Below, piece by piece: positions 15,386-24,499 of a stretch of DNA of 64,000 nucleotides. The DNA is from Natronomonas gomsonensis (GTDB lineage: Archaea > Halobacteriota > Halobacteria > Halobacteriales > Haloarculaceae), in assembly GCF_013391635.1 (NCBI RefSeq), contig NZ_JACAWU010000002.1, forward strand, positions 1,054,001 to 1,118,000, in the 5' to 3' direction. Position numbers and translations under genes: made by a program. Numbering within the stretch: position 1 is the first letter of the stretch; the number at the start of each line of letters is the position of its first letter. The notes below the pieces were generated by a model. It did not search any database. It was not told the origin of the DNA and was given only the letters and a program-made list of their open reading frames with translations.

Positions 15386-16546
15386 ATGAGTCAAGACATC
15401 TGCGTCGTCGTTCCGACGATTCGGGAGTACGAATGCATGCGGGCGTACTTCGACAACGCTCGCCGCCACGACTTCGACCTCTCACGACTGCACGTCGTCC
15501 TCGTGACCGAGGACTTCTGTGATACCGACGAGATGGAAGCGATGCTCGACGAGGAGGGCGTCTCCGGCGAGGTCTTCGACAGCTCACGCCGACAGGAGTG
15601 GTACGAGGCAAACGACATCGCGGAGTACAGCCACGTCGTTCCGGCGGCCAGCCACGCCGAGACGAGTTTCGGCCTGCTGTACATGTGGGCCAACGAGCGC
15701 TTCGAGTACGGCTTCTTCATCGACGACGACACCCTGCCTCACGAGGAAGACGACTTCTTCGGCCGGCACATGGAGAACCTCGCCTACGAGGGCGACATCG
15801 AGTCGGTGTCCTCCGACGAGCAGTGGGTCAACGTGCTGTATCAGAACGCCGACGACCACGGCCTGTATCCACGCGGCTACCCCTACGCGGCGATGGACGA
15901 GACCGTCGAGACGGATACCGAGTCCGTCGACGACGTGGTCGCCTCACAGGGACTGTGGACGAACGTGCCGGACCTCGACGCCGTCCGTATCCTGATGGAC
16001 GGCGACCTGCAGGGACAGGCCCAAACCCGAACGAGTCGGGACGACTTCGAAGGCGATTTCGTCGCTGCGGAGGGTGATTATCTCACCGTCTGTTCGATGA
16101 ATCTCGCGTTCAAACGAGAGGTCATCCCCGCGTTCTACCAGCTCCCGATGGACGAAAACGAGTGGGACGTGGGTCGCTTCGACGATATCTGGAGCGGCGT
16201 GTTCCTCAAGCGCGCCTGCGACGTGTTGGGTAAGCAGATTTACAACGGCTACCCGCTGTGTGAACACAACAAGGCGCCACGGTCGACGTTCGACGACCTC
16301 ACCAACGAGGTCGCTGGCCTGGAGTTGAACGAACACCTCTGGGAGATTATCGACGATGCTGGCGCGGACGCCGACAGTTACGCGGCGGTGTTCGAGGCGA
16401 TGGCCGAGGAACTCCGCGACGGGGACTACTCGGCGTACAACAACGGGGCGTTCTTCAACCACGTCGGCGAGTACATGTACGACTGGTTGGACTGTCTGGA
16501 CAGCCTGGAATCGCTGCAGCGCGTCCCGGCGGCGGCGGACGACTGA
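15386..16546 (+). CDS. Reversibly glycosylated polypeptide (RGP) family sugar transferase/mutase
   Basis: The protein has 386 residues with a GT-A-like fold. Strand 1 is ICVVVPTIRE, and the metal-binding motif FFIDDDTLP lies near residue 113. Conserved RGP blocks follow: CSMNLAFKREVIPAFY and RFDDIWSGVFLKRACDVLG. Plant members are UDP-arabinopyranose mutases; archaeal members are uncharacterised and often annotated as glucan-protein synthase. It is a cytoplasmic NDP-sugar enzyme directly behind an iron box, so it should be induced when iron is scarce. It is followed by the ferric-binding lipoprotein, which has its own box. Confidence 0.75.
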   Translation: MSQDICVVVPTIREYECMRAYFDNARRHDFDLSRLHVVLVTEDFCDTDEMEAMLDEEGVSGEVFDSSRRQEWYEANDIAEYSHVVPAASHAETSFGLLYMWANERFEYGFFIDDDTLPHEEDDFFGRHMENLAYEGDIESVSSDEQWVNVLYQNADDHGLYPRGYPYAAMDETVETDTESVDDVVASQGLWTNVPDLDAVRILMDGDLQGQAQTRTSRDDFEGDFVAAEGDYLTVCSMNLAFKREVIPAFYQLPMDENEWDVGRFDDIWSGVFLKRACDVLGKQIYNGYPLCEHNKAPRSTFDDLTNEVAGLELNEHLWEIIDDAGADADSYAAVFEAMAEELRDGDYSAYNNGAFFNHVGEYMYDWLDCLDSLESLQRVPAAADD

Positions 16547-16565
16547 ACCGACGACTATAAGTTAA

Positions 16566-16581
16566 TTTAGGTAAGCCTAAA
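16566..16581. promoter_or_regulatory. Iron-responsive regulator box, copy 2
   Basis: TTTAGGTAAGCCTAAA lies between a TATA box (CTATAAGTTAA, 16555-16565) and the ATG at 16586. A bound repressor would cover the transcription start. TATA spacing of 27 bases indicates a leaderless message. Confidence 0.8.
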
Positions 16582-16585
16582 ACAC

Positions 16586-17725
16586 ATGGACGCACCGAAT
16601 TCGTTTTTCGACGGAACCGACCGGCGGTCGTTCCTCGCGGGGGCGGCCGCCGCGGGAACCGTCGGACTGGCAGGGTGTTCGAGCATCCTCGGTAACGGCG
16701 AGGGCAACGGGAACGGCAACGGAGACAGCCCAATCGGACAAATCGGGTCCGGCCGGGCGGGACGCGGCACCCCCGGCGGTACCCCGATGGCGGAGATGCC
16801 GGACCTCGAAGGCGAGTTGACGCTGTACTCCGGTCGCGGGGAGTTCCTCGTCGGCGACCTCATCAGCTACATCGAAGACATCTACGACGATTTCTCGCTG
16901 ACGGTCCGGTATGCCGGGTCGACGGACCTCGTCAATCAGATAATCAACGAGGGCCAGGGGACGCCGGCCGACGTGTTCTACTCTGTCAACGCCGGCTCCC
17001 TCGGCGCACTCACCGACGCGGACCGCACGCAGGCGCTTCCGGACGAAGTGCTGAACATGGTCCGCGAGGAGTTCCGGACCGACCAGTGGGTCGGCACCTC
17101 CGGCCGCGCTCGAAGCGTTCCCTACAACACCGAGGCGTACTCGGGCGACGACCTCCCGAACGACATCATGGCCTACCCCGACTTCGAGGGCGACCTCGGG
17201 TGGGCGCCGTCCTACGGCTCCTGTCAGGCGTTCGTGACCGCCATGCGCATCATCGAGGGCGAGGACGCGACCCGAGAGTGGCTCGAAGGCGTCGTCGACT
17301 CGGGCATCACCTCCTACCCCGACGAGTTCGTCACGTGTCAAGCCATCGCCGACGGCGAAATCGACGCCGCGTTCACGAACCACTACTATATCCAGCGCGT
17401 CCTCGACGGCTCGTCGGATGCACCCATCGCAACGGCGTTCACCGAGGGCGACGCCGGCGCCGTCTTCAACGTCGCGGGCGCGACCGTCACCGACGCGGCC
17501 GGCGACGCGACGCTCGCCTCGAACTTCGTCCGACACCTGCTGTCGGCGGAGGCACAGGACTACTTCGCCCGCTCGACCTTCGAGTACCCCCTCGTCAGCG
17601 ACGTCGAACCCATCGGTGATTTGCCGACCATCGACGAACTCGACGTGCCGGATATCGACCTGACGCAGCTGTCCGACCTCGAACCGACCATCGACCTCAT
17701 GCGCGAGGTCGGCATCGACGTCTGA
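16586..17725 (+). CDS. Ferric-iron ABC transporter substrate-binding lipoprotein (FbpA-like)
   Basis: The protein has 379 residues. A Tat signal (DRRSFLAG, residues 12-19) and lipobox ending at Cys31 (GLAGC) show export and lipid anchoring. After a Gly/Asn-rich linker, residues about 75-370 form a type 2 periplasmic-binding fold of the iron(III) family (ELTLYSGRGEFLV, ADVFYSVNAGSLGAL, RSVPYNTEAYSG, TNHYYIQRVL with the paired tyrosines). Its matching permease is 6 kb away at 22886, also behind an iron box. No ABC ATPase gene is in the window. Confidence 0.85.
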   Translation: MDAPNSFFDGTDRRSFLAGAAAAGTVGLAGCSSILGNGEGNGNGNGDSPIGQIGSGRAGRGTPGGTPMAEMPDLEGELTLYSGRGEFLVGDLISYIEDIYDDFSLTVRYAGSTDLVNQIINEGQGTPADVFYSVNAGSLGALTDADRTQALPDEVLNMVREEFRTDQWVGTSGRARSVPYNTEAYSGDDLPNDIMAYPDFEGDLGWAPSYGSCQAFVTAMRIIEGEDATREWLEGVVDSGITSYPDEFVTCQAIADGEIDAAFTNHYYIQRVLDGSSDAPIATAFTEGDAGAVFNVAGATVTDAAGDATLASNFVRHLLSAEAQDYFARSTFEYPLVSDVEPIGDLPTIDELDVPDIDLTQLSDLEPTIDLMREVGIDV

Positions 17726-17762
17726 CCACACGACTTATTTCCACTGCTTTGTACGATTCGAC

Positions 17763-19883
17763 GTGATTCGGCCGCTTCGCACCCTCCGCCGTCGGTTCCG
17801 TGAGACGCCCACGGAGACGCTTCTGGCGGCCGGCCTCGCCGTCCTCGCCGGCATCGTGGTGTTCGCAACCGCGGAGACGCTGTTTCCCTACCACTCCAGC
17901 AACCACGACGAGGGCGTCTATCTCCAGCAGGCATCGATGCTGTTGGCTGGGCAACTGGAGTTGTACGCCGGCGGCCTCGCCGACGCGTTTCACCCGTGGT
18001 TCTTCATCGAGGACGGCGGCCGACTCTACCCCAAGTACACGCCCGTCCCCGCCGCGATGTACGCGGTTTCGATGGCGCTGTTCGGCGAGCCGCGCGTGAC
18101 ACTCGCGGTCGTCGCCGCCGCGAACGTGGCGTTGGTGTACCGGCTCGGGTCGCTCGCCTTCGACCGCCGCGTGGGTCTCGTCGCCAGCGTCGTCTACGCC
18201 GTCTCACCGATGGCACTCATCACTACCTCGGTGTTCCTGCCGTACGCGCCGACGACGATGCTGAATCTCGCCTTCGCGGTGCTGTATCTCCGGGCAGTCC
18301 GGGAGAACTCCCTCCGGAGCGCCGGCCTTGCGGGCGCCGTCGTCGGCATCGCGTTCTTCGCTCGCCCGTACACGGCAGTCCTCTTTGCGGCGCCGTTCAT
18401 CGCGCACGCGGTGTGGACCATCCTGCAGGGCGTCCGGACGGACGGCGTGTGGCCGCTCGCCGACGCCGCACGTCGAAACGCTCTGACGGCCACCTTTGGC
18501 CTCCTCGGCGTCGGCCTCGCGTTGGCGTACAACGCACGCATGACCGGGTCGCCGCTGGTCTTCCCCTACGAGGCGTTCGCGCCGATGGACGGCCCCGGCT
18601 TCGGCGAGCGCCGCATTCTCGGCCACGAAATCGACTACACGCTCGACCTCGCGCTGGAAGCCAACGGTTACGTCCTGTGGTATTTCGCCACCCGGTGGTT
18701 CACGGCCGGCCTCCTCGGGACGGTCGTCGCCGCCGTCGGCCTCGCGGTCGCCGCGAGCCGCTGGTTCGACGGCCAACTCACCAGCCAACGCCGACGCGTG
18801 GGCACCCTCCTTGCGGCCCTGTTCGTGACCATCCCGCTGGGCAACATCGCCTTCTGGGGCAACTACAACATGCTGGCGACGATGGACGATCCGACCGACG
18901 GCCTGCTCTCGCAGTTCGGCGCGTTCTATCACTTCGATTTGCTCGTCCCGCTGTCGGTGTTTGCGGCGTTCGCACTCGTCGTCGGCTGGCGAGCGGCCCG
19001 CGACAGCGCCGCCGTCGAACGACTCACCGCTACCGCCTCGCCGCGGGCCGTCCGGGCCGTGGGCATCGTCGCGCTTGCAACGGTGCTTCTCGTCGGCGGC
19101 GTCGCCAACGCCGCCGTCCTCACGCCACCCGTCGAGCGTCACGCGAGCGCCACAGAGAAGTTCGACACCGCTTACGAGCCAATCGATTCGGCCGACTTCG
19201 AAGATGCCGTCGTGTTCATCCCGGCGCCGTACGGTGACTGGCAGAATCACCCCTTCCAGTACCTCCGGAACGACCCCGGCTTCGACGGCCCGGTCGTCTA
19301 CGCCCTAGACCGCGACCCCGCGGGTGACTTCGCCGTGATGGACGCCTACCCGAACCGGACGCAGTACCGCTATACCTACCGCGGGGAGTGGACGGCCGAC
19401 CCCGACCGTCACGTCACGCCGAAACTCGACGAAATCGAGGTTCGCGAAGGCAGTCGACTCGACGGCGAGACGACCGTCGGCGTCCCCGGGCGCGTCCAGC
19501 GGGCGACCGTCCGGCTGTTCAGCGTCTCCGGCGGCCACGTCGAGTACGGCGTCGAAAACCCCGGCGACGACGTGAGCGTCGCGTGGAGTCTCGACGGCGA
19601 TGGCGCGCGTCTCGACGGCGCGAACGGGACCGTCTCGGTCGCCGAGACAGACGAACTCATCCTGCTGGTTCGACTGTCTCAACCCGACGGCGGCACGCTG
19701 ACCTACCGACAGGAGATTACCGTGCGAACCACGGGCGACACCGTCGAGGTGGTGTGGCCACCCGAGCGAAGCGTCTGCCCGCTGGTCGACTACTGCGGCC
19801 GAGAGGGAACCTACCTCCCCGACCACCCAGAAGAACACTTCATCGGCGTCTCCTTCGAGACGGACGTAGAACCGTCGCGGTGA
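17763..19883 (+). CDS. GT-C (PMT/ArnT-like) membrane glycosyltransferase
   Basis: The protein has 706 residues and a GTG start at 17763. About eleven membrane segments fill residues 15-450. The first extracellular loop has SSNHDEGVYLQQ, where the Asp-Glu pair is the catalytic motif of lipid-linked sugar transferases of the GT39/ArnT type. The C-terminal 240 residues are an outer beta domain. It lies 37 bases behind the ferric-binding gene with no separate promoter, so it is probably iron-regulated, and converges on a dolichol-phosphate-sugar-synthase-like gene that could supply its donor. Confidence 0.75.
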   Translation: MIRPLRTLRRRFRETPTETLLAAGLAVLAGIVVFATAETLFPYHSSNHDEGVYLQQASMLLAGQLELYAGGLADAFHPWFFIEDGGRLYPKYTPVPAAMYAVSMALFGEPRVTLAVVAAANVALVYRLGSLAFDRRVGLVASVVYAVSPMALITTSVFLPYAPTTMLNLAFAVLYLRAVRENSLRSAGLAGAVVGIAFFARPYTAVLFAAPFIAHAVWTILQGVRTDGVWPLADAARRNALTATFGLLGVGLALAYNARMTGSPLVFPYEAFAPMDGPGFGERRILGHEIDYTLDLALEANGYVLWYFATRWFTAGLLGTVVAAVGLAVAASRWFDGQLTSQRRRVGTLLAALFVTIPLGNIAFWGNYNMLATMDDPTDGLLSQFGAFYHFDLLVPLSVFAAFALVVGWRAARDSAAVERLTATASPRAVRAVGIVALATVLLVGGVANAAVLTPPVERHASATEKFDTAYEPIDSADFEDAVVFIPAPYGDWQNHPFQYLRNDPGFDGPVVYALDRDPAGDFAVMDAYPNRTQYRYTYRGEWTADPDRHVTPKLDEIEVREGSRLDGETTVGVPGRVQRATVRLFSVSGGHVEYGVENPGDDVSVAWSLDGDGARLDGANGTVSVAETDELILLVRLSQPDGGTLTYRQEITVRTTGDTVEVVWPPERSVCPLVDYCGREGTYLPDHPEEHFIGVSFETDVEPSR

Positions 19884-19884
19884 G

Positions 19885-20637
19885 TTACCGGAACCGCTCT
19901 TCGAGACACACCTTCACGATGGACTTCGCGATGGCTGCGCCGCCTTCGATGGGGTCGAGTTTCGTCTCACCGGCGCGTTCGGCGTACTCGATGGGCCGCT
20001 CCTGTATATCGTAGCCGCGCATCAGCGGGCGGATGAGCAGTTCTGCCGACAGGCCGGTGTTTTCGGTCCACTCGATGTCTTCGACCACATCGCGTCGGTA
20101 GGCGCGCATCCCCGTCGTGGTGTCGTGGACGCGTTCGCCCATCAGGACGCTGGCGACGGCGGCGAAGGCGTGGTTGCCGAGGCGGTTGAACGCCGGCATC
20201 GCGTCCGCGCCGTGATACAGGCGGTCGCCCGAGACCACGTCGTATCCCTCGTTGATGGCTGCGAGGAACTCCGGCAGTTGCTCCATCGGGTAGGTGTCGT
20301 CGCAGTCGGTCGTGACGACGATGGGGCGGTCGGGGGCGAGAATCGCCTCCCGGACGGCGACGCCGTACCCCTGTGGCTCCTGTTCGATGACGCGGGCGCC
20401 GTGTTCGCGAGCGATTTCGGGCGTCCGGTCGTCGGAGCCGTCGACGCAGACGACTTCGGCCTGCCCGTCGGTGACGCGCTCGATGTCCTCGAGGACGGTG
20501 GCGACGGCGGCCTCCTCGTTGTAGGTGCCCATCACGACGCTGAGGTCCTCGAAGGTGTAATCGTCCGCCGTGTCGCCGTCTGCTGTCTCCGCATCGTCTG
20601 CGGGTTCGGAGCCGTTAGAGTGCTGTAACTGACTCAT
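19885..20637 (-). CDS. GT2 family glycosyltransferase, dolichol-phosphate-sugar synthase-like
   Basis: The protein has 250 residues. After an acidic N-terminus of about 30 residues, the GT2 fold runs LSVVMGTYNEEAAVATVL, VVCVDGSDDRTPEIA, and TTDCDDTYP with the metal-binding Asp cluster. RAYRRDVVEDIEW and ELLIRPLMRGYDIQERPIEY are typical of dolichol-phosphate mannose/glucose synthases. No C-terminal membrane helices, so it is a soluble-type member. Its own iron box lies 34-49 bases upstream. It may make the lipid-linked sugar used by the GT-C protein next door. Confidence 0.85.
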   Translation of the reverse strand: MSQLQHSNGSEPADDAETADGDTADDYTFEDLSVVMGTYNEEAAVATVLEDIERVTDGQAEVVCVDGSDDRTPEIAREHGARVIEQEPQGYGVAVREAILAPDRPIVVTTDCDDTYPMEQLPEFLAAINEGYDVVSGDRLYHGADAMPAFNRLGNHAFAAVASVLMGERVHDTTTGMRAYRRDVVEDIEWTENTGLSAELLIRPLMRGYDIQERPIEYAERAGETKLDPIEGGAAIAKSIVKVCLEERFR

Positions 20638-20670
20638 TGTCCTGTCGTCTATCTCCCACCGACTTAGGCT

Positions 20671-20686
20671 TTTAGGTTTACCTAAA
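20671..20686. promoter_or_regulatory. Iron-responsive regulator box, copy 3
   Basis: TTTAGGTTTACCTAAA, a perfect TTTAGG-N4-CCTAAA dyad, lies 34-49 bases before the GT2 start at 20637, next to its expected TATA region. It lies in the 55-base gap behind the oxidoreductase gene, so the GT2 gene has an independent iron-controlled promoter. Confidence 0.75.
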
Positions 20687-20692
20687 ACAGAG

Positions 20693-22276
20693 TCAGAGCG
20701 ACGCGTCGATGGCTTCAGCGGCCCGAATCGCGAGTGCAGCGATGGTGAGTGTCGGGTTCATCGCGCCGCCGGTGGGGAAGACGCTGCTACCCGCCAGCCA
20801 GCAGTTCTCGAGGTCGTGGGTGCGAAGTTGGGGCGTCACGACGCTGTCGTCGGGGTTGGTCCCCATTCGGGTCGTCCCCATGTGGTGATACGCGGGACCG
20901 GTGTTCTCGGAGCCGACCTGCCACGTGATATCGGCGCCCAACTCCTCCAGAATCGACCGCTGTATCTCGTTTGCACGCTCGATCGTTCGGCGCATGCGGT
21001 CGTCGAGCGACCAGTGGATCTCGGGAACTGGGTTGCCGTGATCGTCGGTGCGGCTCTCGTCGAGAGTGACGTAGTTGTCCTCGCTGGGCAGCTGTTCGAC
21101 GAGCGCGCCCACCCCGACGTGGTCGCCGTAGTTCGCCCGGAGGCGTTCGAGTAAGTCGTCGCCCCAGTCGTCGCCGGTCAGCGCCATCTCCACCGGCGAG
21201 GGGCCGGCGTAGTTGAAGAACTCCAGTTTGAACGGGCCGACCGTCTCGTCGGCGTCGTCGTAGAACTGGTGGCTCTCGCTGGTGAGAAACCCGACGTGGT
21301 TCTGTCGGGTCGGTTCCCCGAGCCGGCCGCCCATCCCCGCAAAGAGGTGGTCCATGAAGCACTTGCCGACGAGACCGCTGGAGTTGGCGAGGCCGTCGGG
21401 GTAGTGTTCTGACTCGGACAGCAGAAGCAACCGGGGTGTCTCGACGCCGCCACAAGCGACGACGAAGGCGTCGGCTTCCTGTCTGTGGCGTTCGCCGTCC
21501 GGTGTGGCGTAGACGGCCGCCTCGACCGAGTCGAGGCCGTGTTCGAGCCGCTGGACTGGCGCGCGGTCGATGACCGTCGCCCCTCGTCGCTCGGCGGCCT
21601 CGGCGTGCACCGTCGCGTCGTACTTCGCACCCGAGGGACACACCGGCTGGCAGGTGCCGTACCCGACGCAGGCGCTGCGGCCGTTTCGGGACTCGGAGTT
21701 GCGGGCATTGGGCACCGAGTGCATCGCGATTTCGAGTTCCTCACAGGCCTCCGCGAACAGGCTGTCGCTGTAGGAGGGCGGAAACGCCGCCATCGGGTGT
21801 GGTTCCTCTCGTGGCGGCGCGAAGGGGTTGTCCGAGGCGCCCGAGACGCCCAACTCCCGTTCGGCCTCGGCGTACTGCGGTCGGAGGTCGGCGTAGTCGA
21901 TTGGCCAGTCGACGCCGACGCCGCGCTCGCTGCGTGAGTTGAAGTCGTCCTCGTGGAGCCGCATCACCATCCCCTGCCAGTGGAGCGTCGACCCGCCGAC
22001 GCCCTTCACGCGGGCGTGATTCAGCGGATACCCCTTCTCGCCGCTTGAGGTGTAGGCGTCGCGGTCGGCGTCGCCGTCCCACACGTCCGGCCGAGAGAAG
22101 GAAGGTCGTATCGAACGCTCCTGTCTGCGGAGTCGGTCGTCGGGGTCGAACCGCGGGCCGGCGTCGAGGACGACCACCTCGTGGCCAGACGCGGCGAGGC
22201 GGTCGGCGACGATGGTGCCGGCCGGACCGGCGCCGACGACACACACGTCTGCGCCCGCGACTGGCGTTCGGGTCAC
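20693..22276 (-). CDS. GMC-family FAD oxidoreductase (gluconate 2-dehydrogenase large-subunit type)
   Basis: The protein has 527 residues. The FAD-binding Rossmann motif is VCVVGAGPAGTIVADRLA near residue 12. GMC signature regions are GGSTLHWQGMVMR and the C-terminal MGTTRMG and GGAMNPTLTIAALAIRAAE. His residues in YHHMGT fit the active-site pair. A Cys-rich stretch (CVGYGTCQPVCPSGA) is common in this bacterial/archaeal subgroup. Its start overlaps the stop of the Tat-exported subunit 3 gene, so the two are one complex, oxidising a sugar or polyol at the membrane outer face. Substrate unknown. Confidence 0.85.
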   Translation of the reverse strand: MTRTPVAGADVCVVGAGPAGTIVADRLAASGHEVVVLDAGPRFDPDDRLRRQERSIRPSFSRPDVWDGDADRDAYTSSGEKGYPLNHARVKGVGGSTLHWQGMVMRLHEDDFNSRSERGVGVDWPIDYADLRPQYAEAERELGVSGASDNPFAPPREEPHPMAAFPPSYSDSLFAEACEELEIAMHSVPNARNSESRNGRSACVGYGTCQPVCPSGAKYDATVHAEAAERRGATVIDRAPVQRLEHGLDSVEAAVYATPDGERHRQEADAFVVACGGVETPRLLLLSESEHYPDGLANSSGLVGKCFMDHLFAGMGGRLGEPTRQNHVGFLTSESHQFYDDADETVGPFKLEFFNYAGPSPVEMALTGDDWGDDLLERLRANYGDHVGVGALVEQLPSEDNYVTLDESRTDDHGNPVPEIHWSLDDRMRRTIERANEIQRSILEELGADITWQVGSENTGPAYHHMGTTRMGTNPDDSVVTPQLRTHDLENCWLAGSSVFPTGGAMNPTLTIAALAIRAAEAIDASL

Positions 22277-22806
22277 GACGGCGGCCCCCGCTGGTAGGTG
22301 TCGGTGCCGCCAGGATGTCCCTGGGGATTCTCGATGCCGACCAGCTCCCCGCCGGTCGGGGAGGTGTACAGCGCCATGAGGAGTTCGTTGATGACGAAGT
22401 ATCGCACGCGTTCGGCGGTCGTTCCGTCGGGCGCCTCGTCGGCGATGTCGGCACCGGCCTCCCGGAGCAGTTCCTCGCGGGCCGCCGGCGACAGCTCGGC
22501 GATTGCGGCGTCGTGCCAGGCGGCGGCCAACTCGTTTAGGTCGGTCGCGGTCGCTCGCAGCGCTTCGCCGTGGCCTTCGCGTTCGAGTCGCTCGGTCACG
22601 AACGTCTCGACGAACGGCTCGATACCCGAGAGTTCCGAGGGGTAGAGAACCTCGGCGAGTGCGACCATCGCCGAGACGACCGCGTCGTCGTCGAGTCGGT
22701 CGGGGGGTTCGTCTCGCTCCCGGGTGGCTCTGAGACCGGCTGCGGCGGCGCCGCCCGTGCCGAGGGCTGCCAACGCGATGGTGGCGTCGCGCCGCGTCAG
22801 TTCCAT
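22273..22806 (-). CDS. Gluconate 2-dehydrogenase subunit 3 family protein (Tat-exported)
   Basis: The protein has 177 residues. The N-terminus (LTRRDATIALAALGTGG) is a Tat signal that could carry the folded FAD subunit across the membrane as a hitchhiker. Residues about 40-150 are the helical subunit 3 domain (ALAEVLYPSELSGIEPF, VRYFVINELLMALYTSP). First gene of a leftward two-gene operon; TATA (minus strand ATATATTTTA) is centred 27 bases upstream and an iron box lies between TATA and start. Confidence 0.8.
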   Translation of the reverse strand: MELTRRDATIALAALGTGGAAAAGLRATRERDEPPDRLDDDAVVSAMVALAEVLYPSELSGIEPFVETFVTERLEREGHGEALRATATDLNELAAAWHDAAIAELSPAAREELLREAGADIADEAPDGTTAERVRYFVINELLMALYTSPTGGELVGIENPQGHPGGTDTYQRGPPS

Positions 22807-22815
22807 GGGATTGAA

Positions 22816-22829
22816 TTAGGCTGGCCTAA
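22816..22829. promoter_or_regulatory. Iron-responsive regulator box, copy 4 (divergent promoter)
   Basis: TTAGGCTGGCCTAA is a perfect dyad between the divergent oxidoreductase operon (start 22806) and the ferric permease gene (start 22886). It covers the leftward start site, and its AAAATATAT flank could serve as TATA in both directions. Confidence 0.75.
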
Positions 22830-22885
22830 AATATATCCGTTGGAATGGGTTCGCTCAAGTACGTCGGGACACGAACGGTCGGACA

Positions 22886-24499
22886 ATGAGGGATATCGCG
22901 GGACTTCGGGAACGCTTCGATGGGGAGTTCCCGCTCGGGTTGGCGCTTCTCTGTGGGTTCATCGCCGTGGCGCTCGTGTTCCCGATGTCGTGGCTGTTCA
23001 TCGAGGCGGTGACCGTCGACACCGAGCGCGCCGCTGACCTCCTGTTCCGGTGGGGGACCGCCGAGATCATCTTCAACAGTTTGCTTCTGATGGCCGGCGT
23101 GACCGGCCTGTCCGTGCTGTTGGGCGTTCCGCTGGCGTATCTCACCGTCCGCACCGACCTGCCGTTCCGTCGCTTCTGGACCATCGTCGTCGCGCTGCCG
23201 CTGGTCGTACCGAGTTACGTCGGCGCCTTCGCCTTCGTCTCGGCGTTCGGCCCCCGCGGAGAATTTACCGACCTATTGGCGCCGCTCGGCATCGAGCAAA
23301 TTCCCGAAGTGTACGGCCTCGGTGGGACGATACTCGTCATCACGCTGTACACCTACCCGTACGTGTATCTGACGACGCGAGCGTCGCTTCTGTCGCTCGA
23401 TACGACGCTCATCGACGCCGCCCGAACGCTCAATCAGGACCGCCTGACCGCGTTCCGTCGCGTGACGATACCGCACATCCGACCGGCCGTCGTCGCCGGG
23501 GCGCTGCTGACCGCGCTGTATGCGGTCTCGGACTTCGGAACGCCCGGCATCATGCGACTGCCGGTGTTCACACGCCAGATATACGTCGAGTACAACGCCT
23601 TCGGTCAGGACTTCGCGGCGCTGTTGTCGCTGCAGTTACTCGCCATCGTCCTCGTCGTCCTCGTCTTGGAGCGGTGGGTGCGTCCGCAGACCTCCGTCAA
23701 GGGCGGGTCGGATTCCAGCGGCGACTCGACGGTCACCCTGGGCCTCTGGCGCTGGCCCGCGACGCTTCTGCCCGTCGCCGTCACCACCATCGCCCTGGCC
23801 GTTCCCATCTGGATTCTCGGCCTGTTGCTCGTCAACTCCGAGGCCGGCCGTCGGCCCTCGCTTGCCTTCGAGTGGATCTACGCGTTCAACTCCGTCGGCG
23901 TCTCGCTCGTGGCAGCCATCGTCGCCGCCCTCGCCGCCCTCCCCATCGCCTACTTCGCCGCACAACACGACTCCCGCCTCGCGGCAGTGTTCGAACGCAT
24001 GACGTACCTCGGGTTCGCCGTCCCCGGTATCGTTCTCGCGCTCGCGTTGGTGTACTTCGCCGCGGGCTACGACTCCCTCGACATCCCCTTCACCCCGGGG
24101 CTGTACCAGACGATTCCACTCCTCGTGTTCGCCTACGTCGTCCGGTTCATGCCGCAGGCCGTCGGGTCGATTCGAACGTCGACCCTGCAGGTCGACTCGA
24201 CGCTCGTCGAGGCCGCACGCACACTCGGTGAATCGCCGGTCGGCGCGTTCCGACGAACCACCCTCCCGCTCATCGCGCCCGGCGTGGTGGCAGGCGCCGC
24301 CCTCGTCTTCCTCACGACGATGAAGGAGTTACCCGTGACGCTCATCCTCCGCCCGACCGGCTTCGAGACCATCGTCACCCAGATCTGGCGCGCCCAAGAG
24401 GCTGCCTACTACCAGTACGCCGTCGTCCCCGCGTTCCTCTTACTCGCCGTCTCCGGGCTATCGATGGTCGTGTTGCTGTTACAGGAGGAGCGACTGTGA
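22886..24499 (+). CDS. Ferric-iron ABC transporter permease (FbpB-like, two-domain)
   Basis: The protein has 537 residues: two fused permease domains of about six membrane helices each. Each half carries the EAA loop for ATPase contact (IDAARTLNQDRLTAFRRVTIP in the first, VEAARTLGESPVGAFRRTTLP in the second). This double architecture is typical of iron(III) permeases. It is divergent from the oxidoreductase operon across a shared iron box. The partner lipoprotein is at 16586. The ATPase must be encoded elsewhere. Confidence 0.85.
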   Translation: MRDIAGLRERFDGEFPLGLALLCGFIAVALVFPMSWLFIEAVTVDTERAADLLFRWGTAEIIFNSLLLMAGVTGLSVLLGVPLAYLTVRTDLPFRRFWTIVVALPLVVPSYVGAFAFVSAFGPRGEFTDLLAPLGIEQIPEVYGLGGTILVITLYTYPYVYLTTRASLLSLDTTLIDAARTLNQDRLTAFRRVTIPHIRPAVVAGALLTALYAVSDFGTPGIMRLPVFTRQIYVEYNAFGQDFAALLSLQLLAIVLVVLVLERWVRPQTSVKGGSDSSGDSTVTLGLWRWPATLLPVAVTTIALAVPIWILGLLLVNSEAGRRPSLAFEWIYAFNSVGVSLVAAIVAALAALPIAYFAAQHDSRLAAVFERMTYLGFAVPGIVLALALVYFAAGYDSLDIPFTPGLYQTIPLLVFAYVVRFMPQAVGSIRTSTLQVDSTLVEAARTLGESPVGAFRRTTLPLIAPGVVAGAALVFLTTMKELPVTLILRPTGFETIVTQIWRAQEAAYYQYAVVPAFLLLAVSGLSMVVLLLQEERL

